Shown: positions 55,068 through 63,863 of the stretch, one piece after another
How the letters are laid out: each line of letters begins with the position of its first letter
Position numbering within the stretch: position 1 is the stretch's first letter
The notes under the pieces: generated by a model
Told to the model about the DNA's origin: nothing
Seen by the model: the letters and a program-made list of their open reading frames with translations, nothing else
The model's database searches: none
Position numbers and translations under genes: made by a program
Origin: Pyrococcus kukulkanii
GTDB taxonomy: Archaea; Methanobacteriota_B; Thermococci; Thermococcales; Thermococcaceae
Assembly (NCBI RefSeq): GCF_001577775.1
Contig: NZ_CP010835.1
Location: 1,550,001 to 1,614,000 of the forward strand
Direction: 5' to 3'
DNA: 64,000 nucleotides

Positions 55068-57150
55068 GTACGAAGGTTCCGATCCAAATAAAGAAAAAAC
55101 ATCAACCCTCTTCACCTTGGCAAATGGGTATTTTGGTATAAAAGGAGACATCGAAGTAGAACCAAGTGAGTATGGTACAATGGTTTATGGTTTTTATGAT
55201 AATACCCCATATTTTTATAGAGAAATAGTCAACGGGCCTAGGATCATTGGTATTAGGATATTTTTAAATGGCATTGAATTTGTACCTTCTTCTCTGAGGG
55301 CTTTTACTAAAAGAATACTTAATATTGAGAAAGGTAAAGTTGAGAGTTATATCTCGTCTCCTGTCTTAGAGTATTCCAGTACCAGAATAGTCCACATAAA
55401 GGATAGGAATTTAGCAATATTGAAATTTACGATAGTTCCAAAGGAAGAGGGACTACTAACGATATATAATCCAATTGAATTTAAGCAAACAAATCCTTCA
55501 TTTATAGATGAAGTCAGAATTAAACATTATAAAATAGTCAAGCTGAAAGAATACCCAACCGGCATATACTCAAAAATTAGAACTTTAGATAGTAAATATG
55601 AATTAGAATTAGCATCCTCCCTTTTATTTAGGGGTGATTTTGAGAGAGTTGTGTTGAATAAGGGAGAAGAATTCTTGGAGGTTTATAAGATACACGTGGA
55701 AAAGAACAGGAGTTATGAGTTTTCAAAGTTAATATTTGTTGGGGAAGATATTAAAAAAAGGTTAAATAATGTAAAAGAAGTAAACATCGATAAGAACATT
55801 AAGGAGCATGAGAATGCATGGAGAGAATTATGGGAAATAGCCAAGGTTAATATTAGTGATAGTGAACTTGAGAGAGCCGTAAATTTTAATATCTTCCACT
55901 TATTGCAGAGTGCCCCCCAAACTCCTATAATATCAATTCCTGCTAGAGGATTACATGGTTTTGGGTACAGAGGACATGTATTCTGGGACACTGAAATTTA
56001 TGCTTTGCCGTTTTTCATTGCAACATTTCCTGAAAAAGCAAAAATTATGTTGCTCTATAGGTACAATCATCTAAAGGAAGCAAAAGAGAATGCATCGAGG
56101 AATGGATTTCATGGAGCTCAGTATCCTTGGGAATCTGCGGACGATGGATATGAAGCTACACCCTCAGAAATTCCACTTGACATTAGTGGAAAGAAGAAAG
56201 TTAGGATTTACACGGGAGAGGAAGAGCATCATATAACAGCTGATATTGCATATGCTGTTGACTTGTATTATCAATTCACTGGAGACGAAGATTTCATGAG
56301 AAGGTATGGACTTGAAATTATAATAGAAACGGCAAAGTTTTGGGCAAGTAGAGTCGAGTGGAACGGGGAAAAGTATGTAATTAGAAGGGTTATTGGAGCT
56401 GACGAATATCATGAACATGTAAACAATAACTTTTTTACTAACATAATGGCAAAATACAACTTGTATCTGGTTTTGAAGTACTTCGAAGATCCAAAGTTTA
56501 GAGATGTAGTGATCAAGAAGGTATCTAAAGAAGATATAGAGAAGTTTAAGGAGATAGTGCATAACTTTTACATTCCTCGAAAAATTAATGGAGTGTACGA
56601 AGAATTTGATGGATACTTTAATCTTGAAGATTATGTAGTCGATAATATTTTTGAAATTGGTGAGAAGAGACTTCCTTTGGACGTCCTTAAGAGAATTGGT
56701 AAGACTAAACTTGTGAAGCAGGCAGACGTTATTATGGGAATGGTTCTATTAAAGGATAAATTCTCACCAGAGGATATGGAGAAAAATTTCAATTATTACA
56801 TAAAGAGAACAACTCATGCATCTTCTCTTTCAATGCCACCTTATGCAATAATGGCTTCTTGGCTTGGGTATGAAGATATAGCATATAGATACCTCGTAAA
56901 GTGTGCTAACGTTGATCTATTAGATATTTATGGCAATACGAAGGATGGTTTTCATGTAGCAACTGCTGGTGGTGTTTGGCAAATTATATTTTTTGGATTT
57001 CTTGGAATTGACATTAAAGAGGGAAGACTAAAAGCGTTCCCAAGGGTTCCTAGGAATATTAAAAGAATATCATTAAAATTCAAGTATAGAGATCGCTTAT
57101 ATAAAGCCATTTACGAAAATGGACATTTAGAACTAATACCCCTCAAATAG
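55051..57150 (+). CDS. Glycoside hydrolase family 65 disaccharide phosphorylase (kojibiose-type candidate)
   Basis: 699 residues. N-terminal beta-sandwich (about 1-230), linker and catalytic (alpha/alpha)6 barrel. The general acid is E452 in IGADEYHEHVNNNFFTN. The phosphate-binding HASS block is at 589-592 (TTHASSLS), indicating a phosphorylase rather than a hydrolase. RGHVFWDTEIYALPF is the family +1/-1 site motif. Specificity (trehalose, maltose, nigerose or kojibiose) cannot be read by eye. From memory, a GH65/PgmB pair in Pyrococcus sp. ST04 was shown to be a kojibiose phosphorylase pathway, and I base the kojibiose suggestion on that. Products would be glucose and beta-glucose 1-phosphate. 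Convergent with the phosphoesterase gene (18-base overlap). Confidence 0.9.
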   Translation: MKFVVEYEGSDPNKEKTSTLFTLANGYFGIKGDIEVEPSEYGTMVYGFYDNTPYFYREIVNGPRIIGIRIFLNGIEFVPSSLRAFTKRILNIEKGKVESYISSPVLEYSSTRIVHIKDRNLAILKFTIVPKEEGLLTIYNPIEFKQTNPSFIDEVRIKHYKIVKLKEYPTGIYSKIRTLDSKYELELASSLLFRGDFERVVLNKGEEFLEVYKIHVEKNRSYEFSKLIFVGEDIKKRLNNVKEVNIDKNIKEHENAWRELWEIAKVNISDSELERAVNFNIFHLLQSAPQTPIISIPARGLHGFGYRGHVFWDTEIYALPFFIATFPEKAKIMLLYRYNHLKEAKENASRNGFHGAQYPWESADDGYEATPSEIPLDISGKKKVRIYTGEEEHHITADIAYAVDLYYQFTGDEDFMRRYGLEIIIETAKFWASRVEWNGEKYVIRRVIGADEYHEHVNNNFFTNIMAKYNLYLVLKYFEDPKFRDVVIKKVSKEDIEKFKEIVHNFYIPRKINGVYEEFDGYFNLEDYVVDNIFEIGEKRLPLDVLKRIGKTKLVKQADVIMGMVLLKDKFSPEDMEKNFNYYIKRTTHASSLSMPPYAIMASWLGYEDIAYRYLVKCANVDLLDIYGNTKDGFHVATAGGVWQIIFFGFLGIDIKEGRLKAFPRVPRNIKRISLKFKYRDRLYKAIYENGHLELIPLK

Positions 57151-57825
57151 TCTCTCTGCTAAGAAAACGGGAAGACCCGCCTTTATAATTTTGCTTGCTG
57201 CAGTTTCAACATCATACTCAACCCTATAAAATTCAACCTTACCATCCTCATGTAAGATAGCATAACTTGCCCTCCAGTCTCCATCTCTCGGTTGTCCCAC
57301 AGCTCCTGGGTTAATGATTCGTCTTCCTTGGATTTCTTTAATCATTGGAACGTGTGTGTGGCCTACTAATAGATCATCTTCCCTTATATACCTAAGGCAA
57401 TCTGCAAATTCCGAGTCGGGAAGCCAAGGGAAAAGGTACTCATCAAGGGGAGCTCTGGGAGAGCCATGAACCATGTGATACGATCTATCCCCGTAGTTGA
57501 AGAACAACCTAACTGGAAGTCGTCTTAGGAACTCCAAGTTCTCTGGAGTCATGACCCTTTGATGCCATCTCACAGCCTGCCTAGCGTAAGGATTGAAGTG
57601 CCAATCTGCTCCAAAGGCAATGGCATTGTCATGATTTCCCCTTACACACATAATCTTTCCTTTTTCAATGTACTTCCTCATAAATTCCACAACCTCATTT
57701 GGACTTGCGCCATAGCCAACCAAATCTCCCAGGCATACTATGATTTCCGCTTCCTTTACCTCCTTCCACACTGCTTTCAACGCTTCATAATTAGAATGTA
57801 TGTCGGAAATTATTGCCACTGCCAT
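57133..57825 (-). CDS. Calcineurin-like metallophosphoesterase
   Basis: 230 residues from ATG 57825 with GGTGAT upstream. Metal-site motifs: SDIHSN (D8, H10), GDLVGYG, GNHDN, MVHGSP and GHTHVP, in the order of the YfcE/MJ0936-like phosphodiesterase group. It hydrolyses phosphodiesters, perhaps nucleotides, with Mn or Ni. The C/D box sRNA lies immediately upstream on the same strand, so both could share a transcript. Confidence 0.88.
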   Translation of the reverse strand: MAVAIISDIHSNYEALKAVWKEVKEAEIIVCLGDLVGYGASPNEVVEFMRKYIEKGKIMCVRGNHDNAIAFGADWHFNPYARQAVRWHQRVMTPENLEFLRRLPVRLFFNYGDRSYHMVHGSPRAPLDEYLFPWLPDSEFADCLRYIREDDLLVGHTHVPMIKEIQGRRIINPGAVGQPRDGDWRASYAILHEDGKVEFYRVEYDVETAASKIIKAGLPVFLAERLFEGY

Positions 57826-57835
57826 TTTTATCACC

Positions 57836-57903
57836 CAAAATCAGCCCTGGCTGTATTCCTCATCGCCCACGGCTCAGGCCGTAGGGAAAGTTCATCATAA
57901 GCC
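57836..57903 (-). ncRNA. C/D box sRNA (dual guide)
   Basis: On the minus strand: C box ATGATGA (57898-57892), 14-base guide (57891-57878), D' box CTGA (57877-57874), 8-base spacer, C' box CGATGA (57865-57860), 15-base guide region (57859-57845), D box CTGA (57844-57841). It sits in the leader of the phosphoesterase gene, whose ribosome binding site starts 7 bases beyond the D box. The D' guide pairs with GCCGTAGGGAAAGT-like targets, likely rRNA. Ends are approximate. Confidence 0.85.
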
Positions 57904-57940
57904 CGCCAATAGTTACTCAACTAATCTGGTTAAAAAAATT

Positions 57941-58342
57941 TTAGGGTAATGCAAAGAGAGACAAGCCTAGAATGGCTCCTAAGATAAATGTTACAATTAT
58001 TGCAAGAATAAATGCCATTAATGTAGCTATTAGGGCTTTTATCCAGCTCGTTGAGAATATCACTTTCACTATCCACAACCCTACTATGAATGTGAGAAGC
58101 ATTGCTAATAGTTTGCCAACTATCGGTATGAAGAAGAAAACAAGGTGAAATATTGCTCTAAAGATTGGCACGAGTATGACGAGAGCGAGAGCTGCTATGA
58201 ACGCTTTTCCAAAGCTAGCATTTTCTATTCCCGCAAGCTTTGCGCCCCCATAGATGAAAATTGCCTCAATAAGTAAGTACACGATAAACGCAACTACAAG
58301 AACGACTAGCCCCAATCCTAAGAGCCCCATTGGTCCCATCAT
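57941..58342 (-). CDS. Small multi-TM membrane protein, function unknown
   Basis: 133 residues from ATG 58342, with GTG 58351 as an alternative start. Four hydrophobic segments (about 5-30, 43-62, 65-90, 100-130) with few charges and no recognised domain. GGAKLAGIENASFGKAFIAALAL recalls archaeal integral membrane proteins of unknown role. A TATA-like aatgtttataagcg lies near 58370, between it and the radical SAM gene. Confidence 0.65.
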   Translation of the reverse strand: MMGPMGLLGLGLVVLVVAFIVYLLIEAIFIYGGAKLAGIENASFGKAFIAALALVILVPIFRAIFHLVFFFIPIVGKLLAMLLTFIVGLWIVKVIFSTSWIKALIATLMAFILAIIVTFILGAILGLSLFALP

Positions 58343-58388
58343 GCTTACCACAAAATTTAGTTGTAAATGAAATGTTTATAAGCGTTGT

Positions 58389-59648
58389 TTAAACCTTGGT
58401 CGCTACGTATATTCCATGCCTAGTTCTAACGATCCTTACCTTAATCTTGTCACCTACCTTCGCATTCGTGTTTATCACCTGGATCAATCTGTTCCTGGCT
58501 TTTGCAACCATTTCACCTTCTATCCTCCCTGGGAGGACAACCTCCGCCTTGACGACTTCTCCTCTCTTAAATGCTAAAGGGATGAACGGCCTAGGATGCA
58601 TGCCAAAGTGGTGGGGCTTTAAAACTAAGGGCTTCATTCCTGTTTTCTCCTCAAGCTTTCTCAACCATTCGTAGAATTCTTTGAAGGGAACTGGCTTTGC
58701 TATGACAGGATTCCTTCCGAACTTATAGGGGATGTAATTTTGGAAACCTAAAGCGGGCCATTTCTTTCCAGCTCCTATTTTCCTCGCGAACTCTATGAAG
58801 GCCTCAGCCTCGTTATCATTAACTCCAAAGATTATTACCGGAGCAATTAGAACGTCAATTCCAGCGTTCACTAAAGCCTCTGCCATCTCGAGGACATGGT
58901 TTAGATCGTAATCTTTCATTCCCATCAGCATCTTTGCTTTCTCCGGATCGAGAGAATGGATTGATAAATTAACCCTGTCAAGGCCGGCCTCAGCAAGCTC
59001 CTCAACAAGCTTGTCATTAAGCAAAACTCCATTGCTCTGCATGGAAATAACAGAAACGTGGGGGTGATCCCTCAATGCTTGCACAAGTTCCACTATATAA
59101 GGGTAAAGTAGGGGCTCTCCCTGGGCATCTAAGTGGGCCTCGAGCCCTTTGCCCTTCTGCTGGGCAACCCAATCGAACCACTTCATTAGATAATCAATGT
59201 CAACGACAAAGTCAAGCTTTCTCGTTCTTGAGTACGGTCCTTCATCTACGGAGCAGAAGATGCAACTCAAGTTACATCCCGTTGAACCTCTCACCTGAAT
59301 TAGGTTTGTCCCCCTATCTATGAGGCCAAAGGCATTGTACCCCAGCAGGGGGATGTCCATTCCCTCGTGAATGTACAAGATCTTCCTTCTTGTGTACCTG
59401 TTCCTTAACCTTTCCCCAAGGTAGTTTTGGATGAAGAATGCAACGAACTTTTCTATCTCCTCGTTATCAGTGTTTATAATTAGGAATCCGTCCTGAACGC
59501 TGACATCAACTACCACGCGGAACTTTCTCTTTATTGCCTTTTCAATTTCCCTCTTTTCATAGTCAGCTATGAGAGTTCTCCTCCAGACTAACCTTATTAT
59601 ATCCTCATGATCCTCAAAGTATGAATGTGGCAACTTCAACCTTATCAT
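58389..59648 (-). CDS. Radical SAM protein with C-terminal TRAM-like domain
   Basis: 419 residues from ATG 59648, preceded by GGTGGCGAT. The cluster motif CNLSCIFC (C125, C129, C132) binds the 4Fe-4S/SAM centre; DAQGEPLLYPYIVELVQAL and LDRVNLSIHSLDPEKAKML are radical SAM core elements. The last about 55 residues (VVLPGRIEGEMVAKARNRLIQVINTNAKVGDKIKVRIV) look TRAM-like, suggesting RNA binding. The roughly 120-residue N-terminal extension is unassigned. RNA modification is the likely role; exact reaction unknown. Confidence 0.82.
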   Translation of the reverse strand: MIRLKLPHSYFEDHEDIIRLVWRRTLIADYEKREIEKAIKRKFRVVVDVSVQDGFLIINTDNEEIEKFVAFFIQNYLGERLRNRYTRRKILYIHEGMDIPLLGYNAFGLIDRGTNLIQVRGSTGCNLSCIFCSVDEGPYSRTRKLDFVVDIDYLMKWFDWVAQQKGKGLEAHLDAQGEPLLYPYIVELVQALRDHPHVSVISMQSNGVLLNDKLVEELAEAGLDRVNLSIHSLDPEKAKMLMGMKDYDLNHVLEMAEALVNAGIDVLIAPVIIFGVNDNEAEAFIEFARKIGAGKKWPALGFQNYIPYKFGRNPVIAKPVPFKEFYEWLRKLEEKTGMKPLVLKPHHFGMHPRPFIPLAFKRGEVVKAEVVLPGRIEGEMVAKARNRLIQVINTNAKVGDKIKVRIVRTRHGIYVATKV

Positions 59649-59711
59649 ATCGCCACCCCTTATAGACAAAGCTTTTTAGATCTTAGCCTTCCTCAGTTAG
59701 GGGTTTGAGCC

Positions 59712-61424
59712 ATGGGTGAGAAGTTCGATAAGTATGAATATCTTCAGGATCTGATGAGGAGGCGAGGTTTTGCCTGGGGAAGCTTTGAGATTTATGGTGG
59801 GTCAAGGGGATTTTACGATTACGGTCCTCTTGGAGCTACAATAAAGAGGAAAATAGAGAGGAAGATCAGAGAAGCCTTCATAAGGGAAGGGTTCTTTGAA
59901 ATTGAAACGCCAGATATAACACCTGAGCAGGTCTTTATTGCCAGTGGACACGTTGAGAAGTTCGTTGATCCCCTCGTTGAGTGTAAAAAGTGTGGGGCTA
60001 GGTTTAGGGCTGATCACTTGATAGAGGAAGCCTTGGGAATAGACGTTGAAGGCAAAAGCGCTGAAGAGATGACGAGGATAATAAGGGAGCACAACCTAAG
60101 GTGCCCTGAGTGCGGTGGGGAGTTAAGTGATGTTTGGTACTTCAACCTGATGTTTGAAACATATATTGGACCCTACAAGGATAAGAAGGCCTACCTAAGG
60201 CCAGAAACAGCCCAGGGAATCTTCGTGAACTTCAAGAGGTTGAACGCATTTGCAAGGAACAAGCTTCCATTTGGTGTGTTTCAGATAGGGAAAGCATACA
60301 GAAACGAAATATCCCCAAGGCAGGGAATGATAAGGCTTAGGGAATTTACTCAGGCGGAGGTTGAGATATTCTTCAATCCAAATGAAACTGAGCACCCGCA
60401 CTTCGATGAAGTTAAGGATGAGAAGCTGAGGCTTTACCCAATAGAGCACCAGCTGAAGGATCTCGGCATGATAGAGGTTACCGCGGAAGAGGCAGTTAAG
60501 AAGGGCTATCTAATGAATACGTTCTTCGCTTATTATATGGTCATGATCAAGAGGATTCTCTTGGATATAGGGATTCCCGAGGACAAGATAAGGTTCAGGC
60601 AACAATTACCCGAGGAGAGGGCTCACTACTCAGCCGACACCTGGGATGCGGAGATCTATAGTGAAAGGTTTGGCTGGGTCGAGTGTGTTGGCCTGGCCTA
60701 TAGAACGGACTATGACCTTAGCAGGCACATGAAGATGAGCGGCGCCGACCTTACGGTGATGATACACTACGACAAGCCAAAGATAGTGAAGAGGCTACAG
60801 GTTTCACTCAACATGAAGAGGGTTGGGCCTAAGCTTAAAGGGGATGCAAAGAAGATCAACGAGAAGATCAAGTCAATGTCCCAGGAAGAGGTTAAAGCCC
60901 TAGTTAAAGAGTTGGAGGAGAAAGGCAAAGTTGCTATTGATGGTTACGAGCTCGAAAAGGATGACTTCATAATAAAGGAAGTTGAAGAGAAGATCACCGG
61001 AGAGAAGATAGTGCCCCACGTTCTCGAGCCTAGCTTTGGTATAGACAGACCGTTCTACCTGTTGCTAGAGAACTCTCTAACAGTGGACGAGGACGGTAGG
61101 GTTTATTTGAAGATAAAGAAGGACATGGCTCCAATAGAGGTTGCCGTTTTGCCATTGGTTGCCAAGGAACCTTTAACGAGCATAGCCTACGATATCTACA
61201 GGACGCTTCAGAAGGAGGGCTTCATAGTAGTTTACGATGAAAAGGACAGCATTGGAAAGAGATATATGCGCTATGATGAGATAGGAACGCCTTATTGCGT
61301 AACTGTCGACAACCAAACCCCCGGAGACGGTATGGTGACAATAAGGGACAGGGATACCAGGGAGCAGATCAGGGTCAAGATAGAGGAGTTACCCAGGAAG
61401 CTTAGGGAGTTAATCTTCGGATAG
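59712..61424 (+). CDS. glyS: Glycyl-tRNA synthetase (eukaryotic/archaeal alpha2 type)
   Basis: 570 residues. Class II core with YGPLGATIKRKIERKIREAFI, motif 2 FQIGKAYRNEISPRQGMIRLREFTQAE and motif 3 region VLEPSFGIDRPFYLLLE; insertion with Cys pairs CKKCGARFRADH and CPECGGE, probably zinc-binding; anticodon-binding domain (about 460-570). It charges tRNA-Gly. Length normal. Divergent from the radical SAM gene, with about 60 bases between starts. Confidence 0.96.
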   Translation: MGEKFDKYEYLQDLMRRRGFAWGSFEIYGGSRGFYDYGPLGATIKRKIERKIREAFIREGFFEIETPDITPEQVFIASGHVEKFVDPLVECKKCGARFRADHLIEEALGIDVEGKSAEEMTRIIREHNLRCPECGGELSDVWYFNLMFETYIGPYKDKKAYLRPETAQGIFVNFKRLNAFARNKLPFGVFQIGKAYRNEISPRQGMIRLREFTQAEVEIFFNPNETEHPHFDEVKDEKLRLYPIEHQLKDLGMIEVTAEEAVKKGYLMNTFFAYYMVMIKRILLDIGIPEDKIRFRQQLPEERAHYSADTWDAEIYSERFGWVECVGLAYRTDYDLSRHMKMSGADLTVMIHYDKPKIVKRLQVSLNMKRVGPKLKGDAKKINEKIKSMSQEEVKALVKELEEKGKVAIDGYELEKDDFIIKEVEEKITGEKIVPHVLEPSFGIDRPFYLLLENSLTVDEDGRVYLKIKKDMAPIEVAVLPLVAKEPLTSIAYDIYRTLQKEGFIVVYDEKDSIGKRYMRYDEIGTPYCVTVDNQTPGDGMVTIRDRDTREQIRVKIEELPRKLRELIFG

Positions 61425-61452
61425 CCCCCTAATTTATTTTTGGGATGGGAAA

Positions 61453-61947
61453 ATGAGAATACACCTAATATATCGCCGCTTCCCCAACAGGGTCCTTGAG
61501 AGATATGATGAGCTAGTTGCTGACTTAGGTAGCGTAGTTATTGGCAGATCAAAGTTCGAAGGCATGCTCGCTCCTTTGAGGGTCAATGGAGTTGAGGTTA
61601 TAAGGAATGGCTACGAAATGTTGTACTTTGCTTTTCCTGGGAAGGACTTTGACATTCTGAAAGTGTATAGTGAAGAGGGAAAGTTCGTTGGGCTTTATGT
61701 TGACGTGCTCGACTACACGAAATGGGATGGGGAGACCTTGGAGATGCTTGATCTTTTCCTTGATATCTTTATATTCCCATCTGGTGAGGCCTTTCTCTTG
61801 GATGAGGATGAAATTGAGATGGCTTTAAATTATGGGATTATCTCTCGGGAGAAGTTCCTTAAGGCCTATAGAACCGCTAACAGGATCCTCAGGGAGATAA
61901 AAAGCGGGGAGTTTCCTCCCAGGGTAGTTTGGGAGTACTCACTCTAG
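61453..61947 (+). CDS. DUF402 family protein
   Basis: 164 residues. The pattern FAFPGKDFDILKVYSEEGKFVGLYVDVLDYTKWDGETLEMLDLFLDIFIFPSGEAFLLDEDEIEMAL is that of the DUF402 beta-barrel, shared with nucleoside di/triphosphatases and with the C-terminus of RNase FAU-1. Clustered acidic residues may bind metal. No signal peptide. Overlaps the convergent DUF356-like gene by 9 bases. A nucleotide phosphatase role is inferred from family knowledge. Confidence 0.78.
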   Translation: MRIHLIYRRFPNRVLERYDELVADLGSVVIGRSKFEGMLAPLRVNGVEVIRNGYEMLYFAFPGKDFDILKVYSEEGKFVGLYVDVLDYTKWDGETLEMLDLFLDIFIFPSGEAFLLDEDEIEMALNYGIISREKFLKAYRTANRILREIKSGEFPPRVVWEYSL

Positions 61948-62340
61948 GTTCTCAAACTCACCATCAATGTTTTTTGACCTCTTAACTTCTTTTGGCGGAT
62001 GGAATCCCTTTAGCTCCTTAAAACTTCCCCACATTCTCAGTATTTCCTTGTGAACGTGGGTTCCCACAGGAATGACAATTATATGAGCTGGAGGATGTAT
62101 CTCCCTTATCCTCCCTATTGCTTTCGACGCTGGAAGGTCTATTTGGGCGACGACATGGGCTTTAACTTTCTTTCTGGGCTTTTCTCCAACGATTTGCTCA
62201 AAGGCCCAATCTGAAAGTGCAGGGGGAATTATCCTGGGAGTCCCCCTTATCTTCATCCCTCCGTACCTTACAAGATCCGCCAATGCAGTTAGCGCTTTGT
62301 CAAAGTTGTCCGTTCTTATCAAAACTATCGTGTTTAGCAT
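61939..62340 (-). CDS. DUF356-like archaeal protein
   Basis: 133 residues. VLIRTDNFDKALTALADLVRYGGMKIRGTPRIIPP and IREIHPPAHIIVIPVGTHVHKEI resemble DUF356, an archaeal family without known function. The C-terminus is charged. Start ATG 62340 has no strong ribosome binding site. The upstream gap to pdaD (about 168 bases) contains two approximate direct repeats. Confidence 0.65.
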   Translation of the reverse strand: MLNTIVLIRTDNFDKALTALADLVRYGGMKIRGTPRIIPPALSDWAFEQIVGEKPRKKVKAHVVAQIDLPASKAIGRIREIHPPAHIIVIPVGTHVHKEILRMWGSFKELKGFHPPKEVKRSKNIDGEFENLE

Positions 62341-62508
62341 TTCTATCCCCAGCTTCCATTAAATTAGCTCGGTTTAAAACTCTATGGTTTCGTTCTAAAC
62401 TCTTCTAAAGCTTTCATTCCAAATTAAGCCGGATTAAATTTGCGAAACATTTAAAAGACTACTTATAACTTACCCGTTTGGCGAGAGTTCTAAGGAGGGG
62501 TGTGGGAA

Positions 62509-62985
62509 ATGAGTTGGACAACTCCCAAGAAGGCTATAATGCTTTCAGCGGTTGCTGAGGGAGGAACGAAGCTCAACGCTTTTGACAATGCCCTTCTTAA
62601 AATGGGAATAGGAAATGTTAACTTGGTTAAGCTCAGTAGCGTTATTCCCGCCCACATAGAATGGCTCGATGAGTTGCCAAAGAACATTCCAATAGGAATG
62701 CTCCTCCCAACTGTTTACGCCCACATAGAGAGCGATGAGCCAGGCTCAACGATAAGTGCGGCACTGGGCGTTGGCATAAGCGAGGGCAATGAAGGGGGAT
62801 TAATCTACGAGTACGCTGGCTACTGCACGAAGGAAGAGGCTGAAGAGATGGTAAAGAAGATGGTTGAAGAGGGGTTTAGGGTAAGGGGATGGAAGCTTAA
62901 AGAATTCAAAGTTGTCTCGGCGGAGATAACGGTTAAAGATAAGCCAGCTGCCGCAGTTGCCGCTGTTATAATGTTCCCCTACTGA
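62509..62985 (+). CDS. pdaD: Pyruvoyl-dependent arginine decarboxylase
   Basis: 158 residues from ATG 62509 with GGAGGGGTG upstream. The self-cleavage site is VKLSSVIPAHI (S43-S44): S44 becomes the pyruvoyl group of the alpha chain. IPIGMLLPTVYAHIESDEPGSTISAALGVGI and AVAAVIMFPY are family-diagnostic. It makes agmatine for polyamine synthesis. Convergent with the PP-loop gene, overlapping 20 bases. Confidence 0.95.
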   Translation: MSWTTPKKAIMLSAVAEGGTKLNAFDNALLKMGIGNVNLVKLSSVIPAHIEWLDELPKNIPIGMLLPTVYAHIESDEPGSTISAALGVGISEGNEGGLIYEYAGYCTKEEAEEMVKKMVEEGFRVRGWKLKEFKVVSAEITVKDKPAAAVAAVIMFPY

Positions 62986-63760
62986 AGTTCTCTATAACCT
63001 TTTTAACTTCGCTAAGAACTTCTTCATTGCAGTTCCAGCACATTACCTCAAAGCTCGGCACCCTCACACTTACCCTCACCTTGTGTTTCCTAGCTATTTT
63101 GCTTACCTCGTAGTTTACCTTGAATGCGAGATCCATGAGGTTTTCTGTAATTCTCTCATCTTCGTCTATGTACTGTAAGGGGCAACCCTCTCTCCACTGT
63201 CTCCTCCTTCCATGCTCGTACATTCTGTAGGGTTTAATTCCAGCTTCTTCAGCCAGCTTTTCAACTTCTGAAGCTTTATATCTGATTAGAGGCCTGAAAA
63301 TCGGTATTCCTATCTTTGGAATTTCGCACAATCGAATGTCCCCAGGGCATTGGTCGAGCAGGGTTCCCACTATTTTATCGTTGGCGTTGTCCCCCTTCGC
63401 TATGTAAGAAAAGCCGTTATTTAGAGCGAACCATTTGGCGTTCTTTAGCATGACCCTTTTGCAGTGCACGCATATCGGTCCCTTCCTCCCAACGGCGTCT
63501 TTGAGAAGGCCCTCGGTTATGTCTATGAGGTAGTGCTCAACTCCAAGCTTCTTTGTGAACTTCATTCCCCATCTCAAAGCCTCGGGCCAGCTCCATTTGT
63601 GAAAGAACGTTAGAGCAGAAACTTTGAATCCAGCTTCTTTTAATATGTACAGGGTTAAGCTTGAGTCTTTACCTCCTGAGAACATGACAACTATCTTCTT
63701 TTCAATAATTTTTGTTTTCTCTCCGAATTTTCTTATCTCTCTTACGACATCATCAAGCAT
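62966..63760 (-). CDS. PP-loop ATPase, adenine nucleotide alpha hydrolase family
   Basis: 264 residues. SGGKDSS (28-34) is the PP-loop for ATP adenylation. Cysteine pairs PICVHCK and MCWNCNE, plus a further CPL cysteine, suggest zinc or sulfur-transfer chemistry. WSWPEALRWGMKFTKKLGVEHYLID belongs to the tRNA thiolation-like/amidotransferase group of PP-loop proteins. No ribosome binding site before ATG 63760, so a leaderless or structured leader is possible (see the hairpins at 63.8 kb). Exact substrate unknown. Confidence 0.82.
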   Translation of the reverse strand: MLDDVVREIRKFGEKTKIIEKKIVVMFSGGKDSSLTLYILKEAGFKVSALTFFHKWSWPEALRWGMKFTKKLGVEHYLIDITEGLLKDAVGRKGPICVHCKRVMLKNAKWFALNNGFSYIAKGDNANDKIVGTLLDQCPGDIRLCEIPKIGIPIFRPLIRYKASEVEKLAEEAGIKPYRMYEHGRRRQWREGCPLQYIDEDERITENLMDLAFKVNYEVSKIARKHKVRVSVRVPSFEVMCWNCNEEVLSEVKKVIENFSRGTL

Positions 63761-63812
63761 GAAAAAAGAACCGCCGGCGGGGTTAAAAGGGTTTGGGGGC
63801 CATTTGTGTTCT

Positions 63813-63863
63813 GTCGGCCCCCTGGGGGTCCCGACGTCATCGCAACCCTCAGTACTCGTCGGG
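63813..63863 (-). other. GC-rich leader with two mutually exclusive hairpins
   Basis: The shared arm CCGAC (63831-63835 on the plus strand) can pair with GTCGG (63813-63817), enclosing a C5/G5 stretch, or, extended to CCCGACG (63830-63836), with CGTCGGG (63857-63863), enclosing 20 bases. A minus-strand TATA-like tttataatt (about 63867-63875) lies just upstream, so a transcript towards the PP-loop gene would carry both. The region is far more GC-rich than the AT-rich flank after 63870. It may be a structured RNA or attenuator; no known family recognised. Confidence 0.4.
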
